Virus record (IMG/VR): IMGVR_UViG_3300050015_000317
Span: 1-63,720 of that record
From: a virus
Strand: one strand, 5' to 3'
Length of the DNA stretch: 63,720 bases
Within the stretch, counting starts at the first letter, position 1. Every line of letters starts with the position of its first letter. The notes below the pieces were generated by a model that did not search any database, had not been told where the DNA came from, and worked only from the letters and a program-made list of their open reading frames with translations. Positions 1-7,635 of the stretch are shown here, piece by piece. The position numbers were made by a program, and so were the translations under genes.

Positions 1-127
1 ACATCAAGACGAAGGCATGGAAGGACTAACAAAATGAGGCTACTCCGCACCATCGGTTTTGTCCTGCGGTTCGCTTGGCGCGACTGCTGTTCGCTGCCTG
101 AGAATCGCGTGGGCCTGTCGCGATGGC
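1..127. repeat. 127-bp terminal direct repeat (contig overlap)
   Basis: Bases 1-127 are identical to 63594-63720. A perfect end-to-end overlap of exactly 127 bases equals a k-mer length widely used by short-read assemblers, so it most likely marks closure of a circular or circularly permuted genome rather than a biological terminal repeat. The same 127 bases also occur at 62385-62511, inside a 335-bp internal repeat, so the join lies in repeated sequence and closure is less certain than it looks. Confidence 0.9.
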
Positions 128-207
128 GCTGCTGGCGTCTGTATCACCTGCCACTGTTGGCGGCGTTGTCTATCGGCTGGTCACTGTCAACCCCCAAAGG
201 AGCATAG
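34..207 (+). CDS. small hydrophobic/basic protein, copy A
   Basis: This 57-residue protein starts MRLLRTIGFVLRFAW and has a Cys pair (DCC) and a Trp/Cys-rich middle. The first 31 codons are identical to the genes starting at 62418 and 63627, after which the sequences diverge. The copy starting at 63627 is cut by the window end and is this same gene if the molecule is circular. It lies a few bases after the 72-residue gene that precedes it across the join. The function is unknown; a short membrane-associated peptide is possible because the C-terminal third is hydrophobic. Confidence 0.55.
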   Translation: MRLLRTIGFVLRFAWRDCCSLPENRVGLSRWRCWRLYHLPLLAALSIGWSLSTPKGA

Positions 208-208
208 T

Positions 209-751
209 GTGAGCGAGACCAAGTACACATTTAACCCCGCCTGCAAGCCGATCATCCGCGACTGGCTCAATGACGAGACGACGCCGCTTAAGTTTGAGGC
301 GGGGTTGTGGATCGCCGAGCTTGAGGCCGATCTCGCCGCCGAGCGTGCGGCAAAAGAGAAAGCGGAGGCGGCGGCGGCAACGTTGAGAGATGCATTGAAG
401 TGGTTTTCTGACCACGCATTCGCGCAAGAAGACGTGCGCCAAGAGTATATCGGTGAGACGGTTGGTTGGTTACTCGCACAACCCAACCCCGGCCAGGCCA
501 TCCTCGACCGACTACAGAAGGCAGAGGCGGCGGTGGACAAGCTGCCCAAGACGGCGGATGGAGTGCCGGTAGTGCCCGGTAGAGACGTGGTCGTGCATGG
601 TACGCCCCCGCTTGACGTTTGGTGTACGGTGAATCAGGCCGGAAGCGAATATGTTGCGGCAGATGCCAATGGAACTGACGTGGCAAAGATTGGCGAGTGT
701 TACTCCACCCGCGAAGCCGCCGAAGCCGCCCTCGCCCAGCAGTCGAAGTAA
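209..751 (+). CDS. coiled-coil protein with 'LPKTADGVPVVPG' C-terminal domain
   Basis: This 180-residue protein starts at a GTG that follows the upstream TAG by one base, with AAAGGAG upstream. Residues 1-38 are nearly identical to the N-terminus of the gene at 62591. Residues 38-60 form an Ala/Glu-rich helix that is probably a coiled coil. The C-terminal 70 residues begin DKLPKTADGVPVVPG and end in a CYSTREAAEAAL stretch. The same C-terminal pattern recurs in the gene at 4377. This looks like a small phage accessory domain attached to different N-termini. The function is unknown. Confidence 0.75.
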   Translation: MSETKYTFNPACKPIIRDWLNDETTPLKFEAGLWIAELEADLAAERAAKEKAEAAAATLRDALKWFSDHAFAQEDVRQEYIGETVGWLLAQPNPGQAILDRLQKAEAAVDKLPKTADGVPVVPGRDVVVHGTPPLDVWCTVNQAGSEYVAADANGTDVAKIGECYSTREAAEAALAQQSK

Positions 752-778
752 CGGATTTCACACGGAAGGAGCCGAGTA

Positions 779-1477
779 ATGGCACACGATCTACCCGCCC
801 GCGCGGAGCGAATGGCACGAGAGGAAGCGGCAAGGCAGGACAAGCCGCGCCCAATCATCGCCGGTGACGTGCTGAGCACGAGCCAGGAACGGCGGTTGCG
901 ACTCCAGGCGACGCAGGCCGACAATCTGCCGCGAGAGTGGGGGGGCGTGCGATACGACCACGCCACGGACCCCGTGCCGCCGGAAGTCTACGACGACGCC
1001 ATGCCCCCCGCAGGCTGGGCGCGGATGGACGGCAACGCCATCATCCTGACGCTGCCGCTTCCGCCTTCGGTCAACCACTACTACCGGCGCGGCAAAGGCG
1101 GCAAGGTCTACATCGGCGCGGAGGGCGTGCGGTTTCGGCAGGTGGTGGCCTACGCCTGCATTCAAGCTCGCGTCAAGCCCATTGGTGGCAAGCTGAAGGT
1201 GGCGGGCGTGTTCTACTGCGGCGACCATCGGAGACACGACCTGGATAACTTCGGCAAGTGCCTGCTGGACGCCCTCCAGCACGGCGGTTGCTATGGTGAC
1301 GATTTCGACATTGACGACCAGCACTGGGTTCGCGGCGAGATACTGCCCATTGGCAAGTGCGTTGTGCGGGTCGAGGCCGCCACGATCAAGGCGGCAATGG
1401 GAATATACCATACCCCCGATGAGATACTGAACGTAATCAACCCGCCATACGATCTGCGGACGAAAGGAACCAAATGA
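779..1477 (+). CDS. rusA: RusA-like Holliday junction resolvase
   Basis: The 232-residue product has the RusA core from about residue 86. LPLPPSVNHYYR (92-103) is the usual opening strand, and HDLDNFGKCLLDAL (153-166) carries the paired catalytic aspartates D154 and D156, with further acidic residues at 174-180. RusA cuts four-way DNA junctions, which fits the RecT/exonuclease genes at the other end of the early operon. The usual family length is about 120 residues, so there is an extra Arg/Glu-rich N-terminal segment of about 85 residues. The start at 779 is favoured because GGAAGGAG lies just upstream. An internal start at 1025 would give the standard length but has no ribosome site. The stop overlaps the next ATG. 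Confidence 0.88.
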   Translation: MAHDLPARAERMAREEAARQDKPRPIIAGDVLSTSQERRLRLQATQADNLPREWGGVRYDHATDPVPPEVYDDAMPPAGWARMDGNAIILTLPLPPSVNHYYRRGKGGKVYIGAEGVRFRQVVAYACIQARVKPIGGKLKVAGVFYCGDHRRHDLDNFGKCLLDALQHGGCYGDDFDIDDQHWVRGEILPIGKCVVRVEAATIKAAMGIYHTPDEILNVINPPYDLRTKGTK

Positions 1478-2094
1478 GCAACACCGACAAATGCCCGATC
1501 TGTGAACGCGGAGTACAGGACTGCAACTGTCCGAAGGCCGCCTATTGGGCGCGTATCGGCCAGCTTGAGAAGAACGCCTTGGCCTTGGCTGAAAGCTTTG
1601 CGCTTGTTCATAAGGAAGCCGACGCCGAGCTTGGCCGCTGGCAGAACGAGATTGCCCGCGTAGTCACCGAACTCTGCGGCGTCCATGTGGACGGAAGCGG
1701 AACCGACAGCGGTGATCCGCTTGACCTGACGCTGAACGAGATTCGGGAGGGGTTCCATGTCGAGCAGGAATCTGCGGACCACCTGGGGGCCGTGCTGCTG
1801 AAATACACCTGCGCCTTTGACCGAATGTATCCGATGGACGAGGGGCTTGTCACGCAGTTCATCAAAGAGGCGCGAGAGGCACTGGACGGGGACGACGAGC
1901 GTGAAGAATCCGAATCGGCTCACCTTGCCGCCAGCCTGACGCACGGCGCAACGGACGCTTGTGTTTGGGGCGACGCCTATTGCGAGAGTTGCCGAGAGCA
2001 AGACTCCTGCCGCGAAGAGGACAGGCAAGACGAGATTCGCGCCAAGCACGATGAGCAGAACTTTCAATGCGAGGAAGGAGATACGGCATTGTGA
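1474..2094 (+). CDS. Cys-rich acidic protein, unknown
   Basis: This 206-residue protein opens with a CPICERG..DCNC zinc-knuckle-like motif (residues 7-20). It continues as a helical acidic middle and ends with a second Cys group (CESCREQDSC). Its ATG overlaps the rusA stop by 4 bases, and its own stop overlaps the following GTG. It was not recognised as a named family. The paired Cys clusters suggest a small metal-binding protein in the early operon. Confidence 0.75.
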   Translation: MSNTDKCPICERGVQDCNCPKAAYWARIGQLEKNALALAESFALVHKEADAELGRWQNEIARVVTELCGVHVDGSGTDSGDPLDLTLNEIREGFHVEQESADHLGAVLLKYTCAFDRMYPMDEGLVTQFIKEAREALDGDDEREESESAHLAASLTHGATDACVWGDAYCESCREQDSCREEDRQDEIRAKHDEQNFQCEEGDTAL

Positions 2095-2357
2095 ACACGA
2101 AAGATCGCCACAACATGATGCGCATGGCAATCATTTTGCGAAAGCTAGCCAGCCTTGCCCCGATGAATCCGGCCGATATTCAGAGAACGGCAAATGCGGC
2201 AAGGGCTTCGATCATTGTTGGACTATCCCTGGCGGGTGTTGCAAGCTCTATGCAGTATGCAGAAGGGCAAGCGGCCGTTGCCGAGGGATTGGAACAGGCC
2301 GAGACGTTGATTGAAGTATATCGAACGCTGGATACCTCAAAGAAGGATAGGCCATGA
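2091..2357 (+). CDS. hypothetical protein, 88 aa
   Basis: The GTG start at 2091 overlaps the previous stop and is preceded by GAGGAAGGAG. The product is mostly helical, with a weakly hydrophobic Ala/Gly/Ser segment around residues 42-56 (ASIIVGLSLAGVASS) that could be a short membrane helix. It is not recognised. Translational coupling to both neighbours (4-base overlaps) supports it as a real gene. Confidence 0.65.
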   Translation: MNTKDRHNMMRMAIILRKLASLAPMNPADIQRTANAARASIIVGLSLAGVASSMQYAEGQAAVAEGLEQAETLIEVYRTLDTSKKDRP

Positions 2358-2554
2358 CCAACAGAGACAAGCGTGTATCAGCGGCGATTGGCGAGCTTCG
2401 CCGAACGGCGGGCGTGATAGTGGGTGAGTGCAGCAATCCTGTTGGTATACGGCCACAAGCCCCGTCCAAAGAAACGCTCAATGATTTGATTCGGGCGTTG
2501 AACTTGATGGCTATTGCAGAGCGAGTCTACTACAGCCCAGGAGATGACAAATGA
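2354..2554 (+). CDS. hypothetical protein, 66 aa
   Basis: This basic helical protein starts MTNRDKRVSAAIGELR. It overlaps both neighbours by 4 bases (ATGA), with GAAGGA upstream. No motif is recognised. Its support comes from being tightly packed in the early operon. Confidence 0.65.
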   Translation: MTNRDKRVSAAIGELRRTAGVIVGECSNPVGIRPQAPSKETLNDLIRALNLMAIAERVYYSPGDDK

Positions 2555-2790
2555 CCAAACTAGAAGAACTGTACCTGTACGAATGCCGCAAGACCTTCGA
2601 TCCGGGCATACCGCCAGGACTGCGTGCGGTTGCCGAGATTCGCGGACACGCGATCCTGGACACCCTGACTGCTGTCTACAACGACGGCGGAACAATGGCC
2701 GGGCAACTGGGCTTGTTTGCCGACAGTGTGATGATGGACGAGCATGGCCAGGACGTGCCGATGTGCTGCGGAATGAAGGCATTACCATGA
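2551..2790 (+). CDS. hypothetical protein, 79 aa
   Basis: This 79-residue product starts at an ATGA overlap with AGGAG upstream. It has a helical body and ends with MCCGMK. No family is recognised. Its stop overlaps the ATG of the next gene. Confidence 0.65.
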   Translation: MTKLEELYLYECRKTFDPGIPPGLRAVAEIRGHAILDTLTAVYNDGGTMAGQLGLFADSVMMDEHGQDVPMCCGMKALP

Positions 2791-2990
2791 TTATCGCCGC
2801 CCGCCGTGTGCAGCACAGCCAGAAGCAACGCTTCTGCGAGGTGTGCAATAACCCGATTCCCGGCCAGCACGTCGCCGCCTTCGGATGTGCCGAGCGATAT
2901 GACAAGCCTTACTGGGTTCGATTGTGCGCAGGGTGCGCCAACAACAGTAAGGACGTTACTAACCGCCTTAACCAAGGAGACAAGCCATGA
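2787..2990 (+). CDS. small zinc-ribbon protein
   Basis: The 67-residue protein has FCEVCNNPI (Cys pair at residues 17 and 20) and later LCAGCANN, a CxxC...CxxC arrangement typical of a zinc ribbon. A start inside the preceding gene's last codons (ATGA overlap at 2787) gives this compact protein. It may bind nucleic acid or a protein partner; the role is unknown. Confidence 0.7.
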   Translation: MIIAARRVQHSQKQRFCEVCNNPIPGQHVAAFGCAERYDKPYWVRLCAGCANNSKDVTNRLNQGDKP

Positions 2991-3280
2991 CGAAAGTAAG
3001 CAAAGAGTTTTCAAGCGAAGAACTGATGTGCGTAGTCTACGGCGACCAGCCTGGTTGGTCAGAACTGCGTGGAGAACGCAAGATTCTGGATCAGGGGCGT
3101 TGGGTGACGCTCTGGTGCAGCATTTTCAAGCACGAAGCATCGGGCCGGCATTACGAAATCGGATGGGAGCGCGCATCCACGGAACAGCAGGAAGGTAGCG
3201 AAAGCAACGACCCCACCTGCATTGAAGTTGAATTGAAAGAGGTTCTCGTCAAACAGTGGGTTCCAGTGAGCGAGGCTTAA
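2987..3280 (+). CDS. hypothetical protein, 97 aa
   Basis: This 97-residue protein starts at an ATGA overlap preceded by AAGGAG. It has alternating beta-type and charged segments with several Trp residues (QPGWSEL, QGRWVTLW, QWVPVSE) and no membrane segment. It is not recognised. Confidence 0.65.
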   Translation: MTKVSKEFSSEELMCVVYGDQPGWSELRGERKILDQGRWVTLWCSIFKHEASGRHYEIGWERASTEQQEGSESNDPTCIEVELKEVLVKQWVPVSEA

Positions 3281-3281
3281 C

Positions 3282-3431
3282 ATGGGACACACTTGCCCTA
3301 ACTGTGGCCAGATGTGCTACTGCTCTGGCGACATAGACGACATCGACTTCGGCGAGTGGGATGGCTGCAAGTGCGACTGTCAGGATGAGGCCAACGATGA
3401 CGAGCCGTGGTATGACGACGAGACCGACTAA
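3282..3431 (+). CDS. tiny Cys/Asp-rich protein, 49 aa
   Basis: The ATG follows the previous stop by one base. The product starts MGHTCPNCGQMCYCSG and contains CKCDCQ, giving seven cysteines in 49 residues, with a very acidic tail. It is most likely a small metal-binding protein and has no recognisable homologue. Confidence 0.6.
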   Translation: MGHTCPNCGQMCYCSGDIDDIDFGEWDGCKCDCQDEANDDEPWYDDETD

Positions 3432-3446
3432 CCCCCAGCCCGCGAG

Positions 3447-3671
3447 ATGAACATGGAACCTCAATGGCTCAATTTGGGCAAGAACCCAGCTCCCGCGAGC
3501 ATTCTGTCTGCGGCGACCGCCCTGATTCAGTCGCCGGCCCCGGACGATGATGGCGACAACATGATCTGCCCGCACTGCCACGAGATCGTGAACCTCCACG
3601 ACTGCGACTCGATAGGCGCGTACGACGCTTGCGTGTTCTGCGCGAACTGCACAATGGAATTCCAGACATAG
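3447..3671 (+). CDS. small zinc-ribbon protein, 74 aa
   Basis: CPHCHEI (Cys at residues 41 and 44) and CVFCANC near the C-terminus form a likely zinc ribbon behind a 38-residue non-Cys N-terminus. The RBS is weak (GCGAGATGA). The next gene follows after a 9-base gap with a GGAG site. The function is unknown. Confidence 0.65.
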   Translation: MNMEPQWLNLGKNPAPASILSAATALIQSPAPDDDGDNMICPHCHEIVNLHDCDSIGAYDACVFCANCTMEFQT

Positions 3672-3680
3672 GAGAAACCA

Positions 3681-4289
3681 ATGAACGCATGGATTGAGAC
3701 GTACACCGGACGACAATTCTACTACATCAAACCAAGGCCCGACGACGTGTGCCTGGAGGACGTGGCCTACGCCCTGTCCAACATCTGCCGCTACACCGGG
3801 CATTCCAGCATCTTCTACTCAGTAGCCGAGCATTCATGCCTATGCGCTGACGAGGCAGAGACGCGCGGCTATCCCGATAGTGTGGCTCTGGCCTGCCTGT
3901 TGCACGATTCGGCAGAGGCGTATGTCGGCGATGTGAACAGCCCTCTAAAATCACTTCTGCACGGATTCAAAGACATTAAACGCGCGGCGCATAACGCCTG
4001 TGCGGCCGCCCTCATGCCGGGAATCGTCATATCGCCGGAGCAGCGGCTGATCGTCAAGGACATTGACATTCAAATGCTGCGATACGAGGCCACAGTGTTA
4101 ATGCCGTCCAAGGGCTATACCTGGAACTGGCCCGACAACGCGGCCGACATTGTGTCGGTTGGAATCATGCGGCTCACACCGGAGCAAGCTCGTGGATACT
4201 TTATCGCCAAATATGAACAACTCCTTGGACGTTGTGGAGCATCGACAGTGGCTCAACAGCCTGACGCTGGCCGAGCGACGAGGATATGA
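3681..4289 (+). CDS. HD-domain phosphohydrolase (YfbR/DatZ-like)
   Basis: This 202-residue protein has the family opening ETYTGRQFYYIKPRPDD, the RYTGHSSIFYSVAEHS block, and the metal-binding HDSAEAYVGD motif (HD at 75-76, E79, D84). Members are metal-dependent nucleotidases that hydrolyse nucleoside monophosphates, or in DatZ dATP. Here it probably trims the nucleotide pool during replication. No PurZ-like gene is in the window, so this gene alone is no sign of a 2-aminoadenine (Z) genome. The C-terminal 40 residues lie beyond the conserved core. Confidence 0.85.
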   Translation: MNAWIETYTGRQFYYIKPRPDDVCLEDVAYALSNICRYTGHSSIFYSVAEHSCLCADEAETRGYPDSVALACLLHDSAEAYVGDVNSPLKSLLHGFKDIKRAAHNACAAALMPGIVISPEQRLIVKDIDIQMLRYEATVLMPSKGYTWNWPDNAADIVSVGIMRLTPEQARGYFIAKYEQLLGRCGASTVAQQPDAGRATRI

Positions 4290-4377
4290 CCGAGCGTTTG
4301 GCGAGGCGTGGTTTGAAGGCAAAGATGCCGACCTGTGCCGAATTACGGCAAGGCGACAGATAGAAAAGGAGCAGTAA
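4213..4377 (+). CDS. hypothetical protein, 54 aa
   Basis: This ORF overlaps the last 77 bases of the HD-domain gene in another frame and runs to the start of the next gene, ending in an overlap at 4377. The sequence (LAERRGYDRAFGEAWFEGKD) reads like a real helical protein. The unusual length of the overlap lowers confidence; a start downstream of 4289 is not available. Confidence 0.45.
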   Translation: MNNSLDVVEHRQWLNSLTLAERRGYDRAFGEAWFEGKDADLCRITARRQIEKEQ

Positions 4378-4685
4378 TGAGCGACAAATGCAAATCATGC
4401 GGCAAACCCTTCACAGCCCACCTGGGCCTCGAAGGGACGTGCAGGGAGTTGATAGAGGCGAAGGCCATCTTGGACAAGCTGCCCGTGACCAAAGACGGCG
4501 TTCGCGTGGTTCCGTTTACACCTTTATATGGACGGTCCAAGAACTCCCGCGGCATTCGCCAGTTCCAATATTGGCCCGATTTAACCCATGTGGCGTTTGA
4601 TTGGAACGAGTACGGCCCCGACGTGGTTATAGACGTGTCGGCCGCCTACTCATCTTTCGCCGCCGCCCAGGCGAAGGGGAAGTGA
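4377..4685 (+). CDS. zinc-knuckle protein with 'LPVTKDGVRVVPF' domain
   Basis: The 102-residue product opens CKSCGKPFTAH, a zinc-knuckle-like motif, followed by a short helix and then DKLPVTKDGVRVVPF and a C-terminal AAYSSFAAAQAKGK stretch. The second part is related to the C-terminus of the gene at 209-751, so the window holds two paralogous copies of this domain with different N-termini. AAAGGAG precedes the ATG. The stop shares one base with the next ATG. Confidence 0.7.
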   Translation: MSDKCKSCGKPFTAHLGLEGTCRELIEAKAILDKLPVTKDGVRVVPFTPLYGRSKNSRGIRQFQYWPDLTHVAFDWNEYGPDVVIDVSAAYSSFAAAQAKGK

Positions 4686-5578
4686 TGGACATTGACCCAA
4701 GGCTGATCGTGCGAGTATTCCCGCGCCGAACCGCCGCGACCCCGGACGATGGCAACGCCTTTGTCGGCGACCCGCCGTTTGAAGTGCCGCGCGGGCTGGA
4801 GGTACATGTTTCCTGCTGCTTCACATGGGATCGGCCCGAAGCGGAACGGCTGGCTATCGCGTGGGCGCGGACGGACGTATCGGTCAAGATCGGCGGCCCG
4901 GCCTACGGCGACCCCGGCGGCGAGTTTGTGCCGGGAAAATATCTCAAGCCGGGATACGTCATCACATCTCGCGGCTGCCCCAACAACTGCGGTTTCTGCA
5001 TGGTGCCAGAGCGAGAGGGCAAGTTTAGGCCCATCCCAATTCGTGACGGCTACGACGTGCTAGACAACAATCTTCTGGCGGACAAGGAACACGCCAAGAA
5101 AGTTATCGCCATGTTGCGGGCGCAGAAACATCCAGCCCGATTCTCCGGGGGCCTGCAACCCGCCCGACTGCTGGACGGATGGTTCTTGAGTGAACTGGCG
5201 AACACGAGATTTGAAGTGGCGTTTCTGGCCTACGACTTGCCGCAACACAAGAACACAGTCGAGCGAGCGGCGGGGCTGATTCGGGAGATATTCAAGCATC
5301 GTTCAGAGTCATGGATTCGGCACAAGTTCGGCGTGTACGTCCTGTGCCGCTATCTACCCAACGACACTGTTGAAAAGGCCGAGGGTCGCTGCGGATGGGT
5401 TCGGGGGCTTGGCATCACCCCGTTCCCGATGATATGGCGGCCCGATATGACCTCCAATCTGGAAGATGTGACGTACTGGAAGCGGTGTCTATGGAAATGG
5501 CTACGCGCGGCCGCACAGAATGCCAAGCCAGAAGCTGAAGGCAAACTCTTTGCGAAGGGCAACCCATGCCCCGCCTGA
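4685..5578 (+). CDS. radical SAM protein (phage-type)
   Basis: This 297-residue protein carries SRGCPNNCGFCMVPEREG with the CxxxCxxC [4Fe-4S] ligands C98, C102 and C105. Downstream are LDNNLLA and a FSGGLQPARLL block, followed by FEVAFLAYDLPQ, an arrangement seen in radical SAM proteins common in phages and mobile elements. Radical SAM enzymes cleave S-adenosylmethionine to a 5'-deoxyadenosyl radical. The substrate is unknown here; a modification of DNA, tRNA or a small metabolite are all possible. The ATG at 4685 overlaps the previous stop and follows GGGGAAG. An upstream in-frame extension to 4601 lies inside the previous gene and is not favoured. Confidence 0.82.
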   Translation: MDIDPRLIVRVFPRRTAATPDDGNAFVGDPPFEVPRGLEVHVSCCFTWDRPEAERLAIAWARTDVSVKIGGPAYGDPGGEFVPGKYLKPGYVITSRGCPNNCGFCMVPEREGKFRPIPIRDGYDVLDNNLLADKEHAKKVIAMLRAQKHPARFSGGLQPARLLDGWFLSELANTRFEVAFLAYDLPQHKNTVERAAGLIREIFKHRSESWIRHKFGVYVLCRYLPNDTVEKAEGRCGWVRGLGITPFPMIWRPDMTSNLEDVTYWKRCLWKWLRAAAQNAKPEAEGKLFAKGNPCPA

Positions 5579-5712
5579 CGCCAGCGCAATACGACGTGCT
5601 GCGATGGTGTGTAGCCGAGGCCGCGAGACAGAACCGGGCCGAAGTCGCAACTGACAAAGAGACTGAGACCGTAGCTGAACCATTCGAGACGAGTGAGACG
5701 GAGTCGAAATGA
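5566..5712 (+). CDS. hypothetical acidic protein, 48 aa
   Basis: This 48-residue product begins in the last codons of the radical SAM gene and ends in an ATGA overlap with the methyltransferase. The N-terminal half is helical (LTPAQYDVLRWCVAEAA) and the C-terminal half is Glu/Thr-rich. It bridges two genes in a fully packed operon; its function is unknown. Confidence 0.5.
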   Translation: MPRLTPAQYDVLRWCVAEAARQNRAEVATDKETETVAEPFETSETESK

Positions 5713-6419
5713 ACGAGCCGATAGTCATGGATGACGCACTCAAGCAGTTTCCGCACTGGCAATCGGACGATGGAACAATCCTGCTGATCTGCGGCGATTG
5801 CCTCACCGTGTTGCCGATGCTGGCGGCGGGGAGCGTGGACGCCGTGGTGACGGACCCGCCGTATGGGGTCGGTTTCAAATATGACACACACGACGATGAC
5901 CGTGCCGGATATGAGGCTTGGTGCCGCGATTGGTTCGCCAGCATAGAACGGATTGGTTGCCCGATTTTGATGGCTTGTGGTGCTGTCAATGTTGCAATGT
6001 GGGCACGCATTAAACCGTTTAATTGGCAAGTGGCTTGGCTGAAACCCGCCGCTATGGGCCGTTCGCCTGTCGGTTTTTGCAATTGGGAGCCGATGCTGCT
6101 TTGGGGAAGCGGAACCGGAAACAGCGTAGATGTTTTTACGGCTCAAATTATTCCAGACGCTTCGCTTGATGGGCACCCTTGCCCGAAACCGTTGAGATGG
6201 GGAACAGAATCGGTTGCAAGGGTGTCGCTCGAAGGCGACACCATCCTCGACCCATTCATGGGCAGTGGCACAACCGGCGTTGCCTGCATCCGAACGGGGC
6301 GTAAGTTCATCGGCATCGAGATTTCACCGGAATACTTCGAGATCGCGCGGGAGCGGATTCAGACGGAACTCGACGCCCGCGACGGACGCGGGCAACTGTT
6401 CAAGAGAAAGCTGATATGA
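5709..6419 (+). CDS. DNA adenine-type methyltransferase
   Basis: The 236-residue protein shows the amino-methyltransferase catalytic motif DPPYG (residues 49-53) ahead of the SAM-binding motif DPFMGSGTTG (181-190), which is the beta-class order. DPPY favours N6-adenine methylation over N4-cytosine. The final GIEISPEYFEIA block is also typical. It probably methylates phage DNA against host restriction or sets a methylation-dependent switch. No partner restriction gene is adjacent, so it is an orphan. Confidence 0.9.
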   Translation: MNEPIVMDDALKQFPHWQSDDGTILLICGDCLTVLPMLAAGSVDAVVTDPPYGVGFKYDTHDDDRAGYEAWCRDWFASIERIGCPILMACGAVNVAMWARIKPFNWQVAWLKPAAMGRSPVGFCNWEPMLLWGSGTGNSVDVFTAQIIPDASLDGHPCPKPLRWGTESVARVSLEGDTILDPFMGSGTTGVACIRTGRKFIGIEISPEYFEIARERIQTELDARDGRGQLFKRKLI

Positions 6420-6502
6420 AGCCCCGCAGACGCAATAGCCGCCCGGTGTGCGTCAAGGCCGCAAAGACGACGAGACCAGAATTGGAGGAACTCAAGCCAT
6501 GA
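6416..6502 (+). CDS. micro-protein, 28 aa
   Basis: This very small basic ORF (MKPRRRNSRPVCVKAAK) is linked to both neighbours by 4-base overlaps. No further support is visible. It may mainly keep ribosomes moving between the methyltransferase and the next gene. Confidence 0.35.
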   Translation: MKPRRRNSRPVCVKAAKTTRPELEELKP

Positions 6503-6762
6503 GGACATGCAAACTATGCGGAAAGCCTTTGACGCGAAGCCGAACCGGATACTGCTGCACGCCACATCGGTACAAGGGTGACGCCCGATACCGCCGTAAG
6601 TGCCAGCGCGCGCGCATGGCCTACTACGCCAGTCACCGCAAGCAGGAGAGCGACCACAATAAGGAACGATACTACTGCAAGAAAGAGGGCAAGCCCGTTC
6701 CGCGTCGCGTCCGCAAGTCAAAGGTCAACGTCTACTCAAGCATCACGCCTTGGTGGAAGTGA
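6499..6762 (+). CDS. small zinc-finger protein, 87 aa
   Basis: CKLCGKPL (Cys 4 and 7), then TGYCCTPHRYKGDARYRRKC, gives a compact Cys/His metal site followed by a very basic helix. This pattern is common among small phage DNA- or RNA-binding proteins. The start at 6499 follows TTGGAGGAA. A longer frame to 6448 has no ribosome site. Confidence 0.7.
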   Translation: MRTCKLCGKPLTRSRTGYCCTPHRYKGDARYRRKCQRARMAYYASHRKQESDHNKERYYCKKEGKPVPRRVRKSKVNVYSSITPWWK

Positions 6763-6770
6763 GACGAGTC

Positions 6771-7097
6771 ATGGTTAAAAGACCTATACCGTTGCTGGAA
6801 GTGCTGCCCGCCAACCTCGACACTCCTGATTTCCGTAAGGCGTGGGATGATTGGAAGCTCTACCAGCGCCAGAGCCACAAGAAGATCGGACCCATGACGG
6901 CGGCGCGGCAACTGGAGAAGTTGTCTCGTGCCGGCCCGGTTGTCGCAATCGCCATGATTGAGCAGTCGATCACGATGAACTGGACTGGATTGTTTGAGGT
7001 CAAGAATGGAACGAATCAGCAAAATACTGCCGGGGCTGGGCAAGTCGCAAAGCCAGCCTGGACGCCCAATGTCACAGCGGCCCGCGTTGACGCCTGA
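6771..7097 (+). CDS. replication initiation-type protein (short)
   Basis: The 108-residue protein contains FRKAWDDWKLYQR, then KKIGPMTAARQLEKL and SITMNWTGLFEVK. This helical segment, ending in 'W.GLF', is found at the C-terminus of phage replication (O/DnaT-like) proteins, where it contacts the helicase loader. Only this C-terminal type of domain is present; no origin-binding domain is attached. Its end overlaps the DnaC-like gene that follows, as in other phage initiator/loader pairs. Confidence 0.6.
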   Translation: MVKRPIPLLEVLPANLDTPDFRKAWDDWKLYQRQSHKKIGPMTAARQLEKLSRAGPVVAIAMIEQSITMNWTGLFEVKNGTNQQNTAGAGQVAKPAWTPNVTAARVDA

Positions 7098-7635
7098 GCA
7101 AGAGCGTGCGGTGGAAATGCTAGACATTCCGCCACAGTACCGCAAGTGGACCTTGGACGACTACTCCCAGGCCGTGCGGTTGGCTCTGGCACCGTTCCTG
7201 GCCGGGTATCGCTGGTCGGCATTCCTGTGCGGGGGCGTCGGGACACGCAAGACGAGCCTGGCGGCCGCCATGCTGCGGAGATGGCGCGTGTCAGGCAAGC
7301 CATCGGGCGGCGCTCCGTATGGCGAATTTGTACAACCGAGCCGATTCACATCACTTGCCCGCGACATGGACAATGGCCGCGTAGCCTTGGCGTCGTGGCG
7401 CAAGGCGTCAATCCTCGTGCTGGACGACGTGAGCGCCTACCGTAACACGCCGCATATCGTCGAGACGCTACTCCTGCTGCTTTCGGCCCGATACGACGAT
7501 GTTCGTCCTACCATAATCACGTCCAACTTGCGATTGCCCGAACTGGCGACGCACCTGGACCCGCGAATCGCCAGCAGACTACAGGATGGTGTGTGTGTAG
7601 ACCTGGGCGACGTGGATACGCGGGGTAAGGCATAA
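7006..7635 (+). CDS. DnaC/IstB-like helicase loader ATPase
   Basis: This 209-residue AAA+ protein has Walker A at 76-84 (GGVGTRKTS), Walker B ILVLDDV (136-142), sensor-1 ITSNL and an arginine-finger-like IASRL. It probably loads the host replicative helicase at the phage origin, working with the preceding gene. The Walker A has Arg where the consensus GxGKT has Gly. Lys and Thr are kept, so nucleotide binding is still expected. Two starts are possible. The first ATG after GAGGT at 7006 is used, which overlaps the previous gene by 92 bases; an internal ATG at 7069 also lies in frame. Confidence 0.8.
   Translation: MERISKILPGLGKSQSQPGRPMSQRPALTPEQERAVEMLDIPPQYRKWTLDDYSQAVRLALAPFLAGYRWSAFLCGGVGTRKTSLAAAMLRRWRVSGKPSGGAPYGEFVQPSRFTSLARDMDNGRVALASWRKASILVLDDVSAYRNTPHIVETLLLLLSARYDDVRPTIITSNLRLPELATHLDPRIASRLQDGVCVDLGDVDTRGKA

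Noticed and set aside
3681-4289. Marker of a 2-aminoadenine (Z) genome
   Set aside because: The HD protein is related to DatZ, but no PurZ-like gene or DpoZ-type polymerase was recognised.
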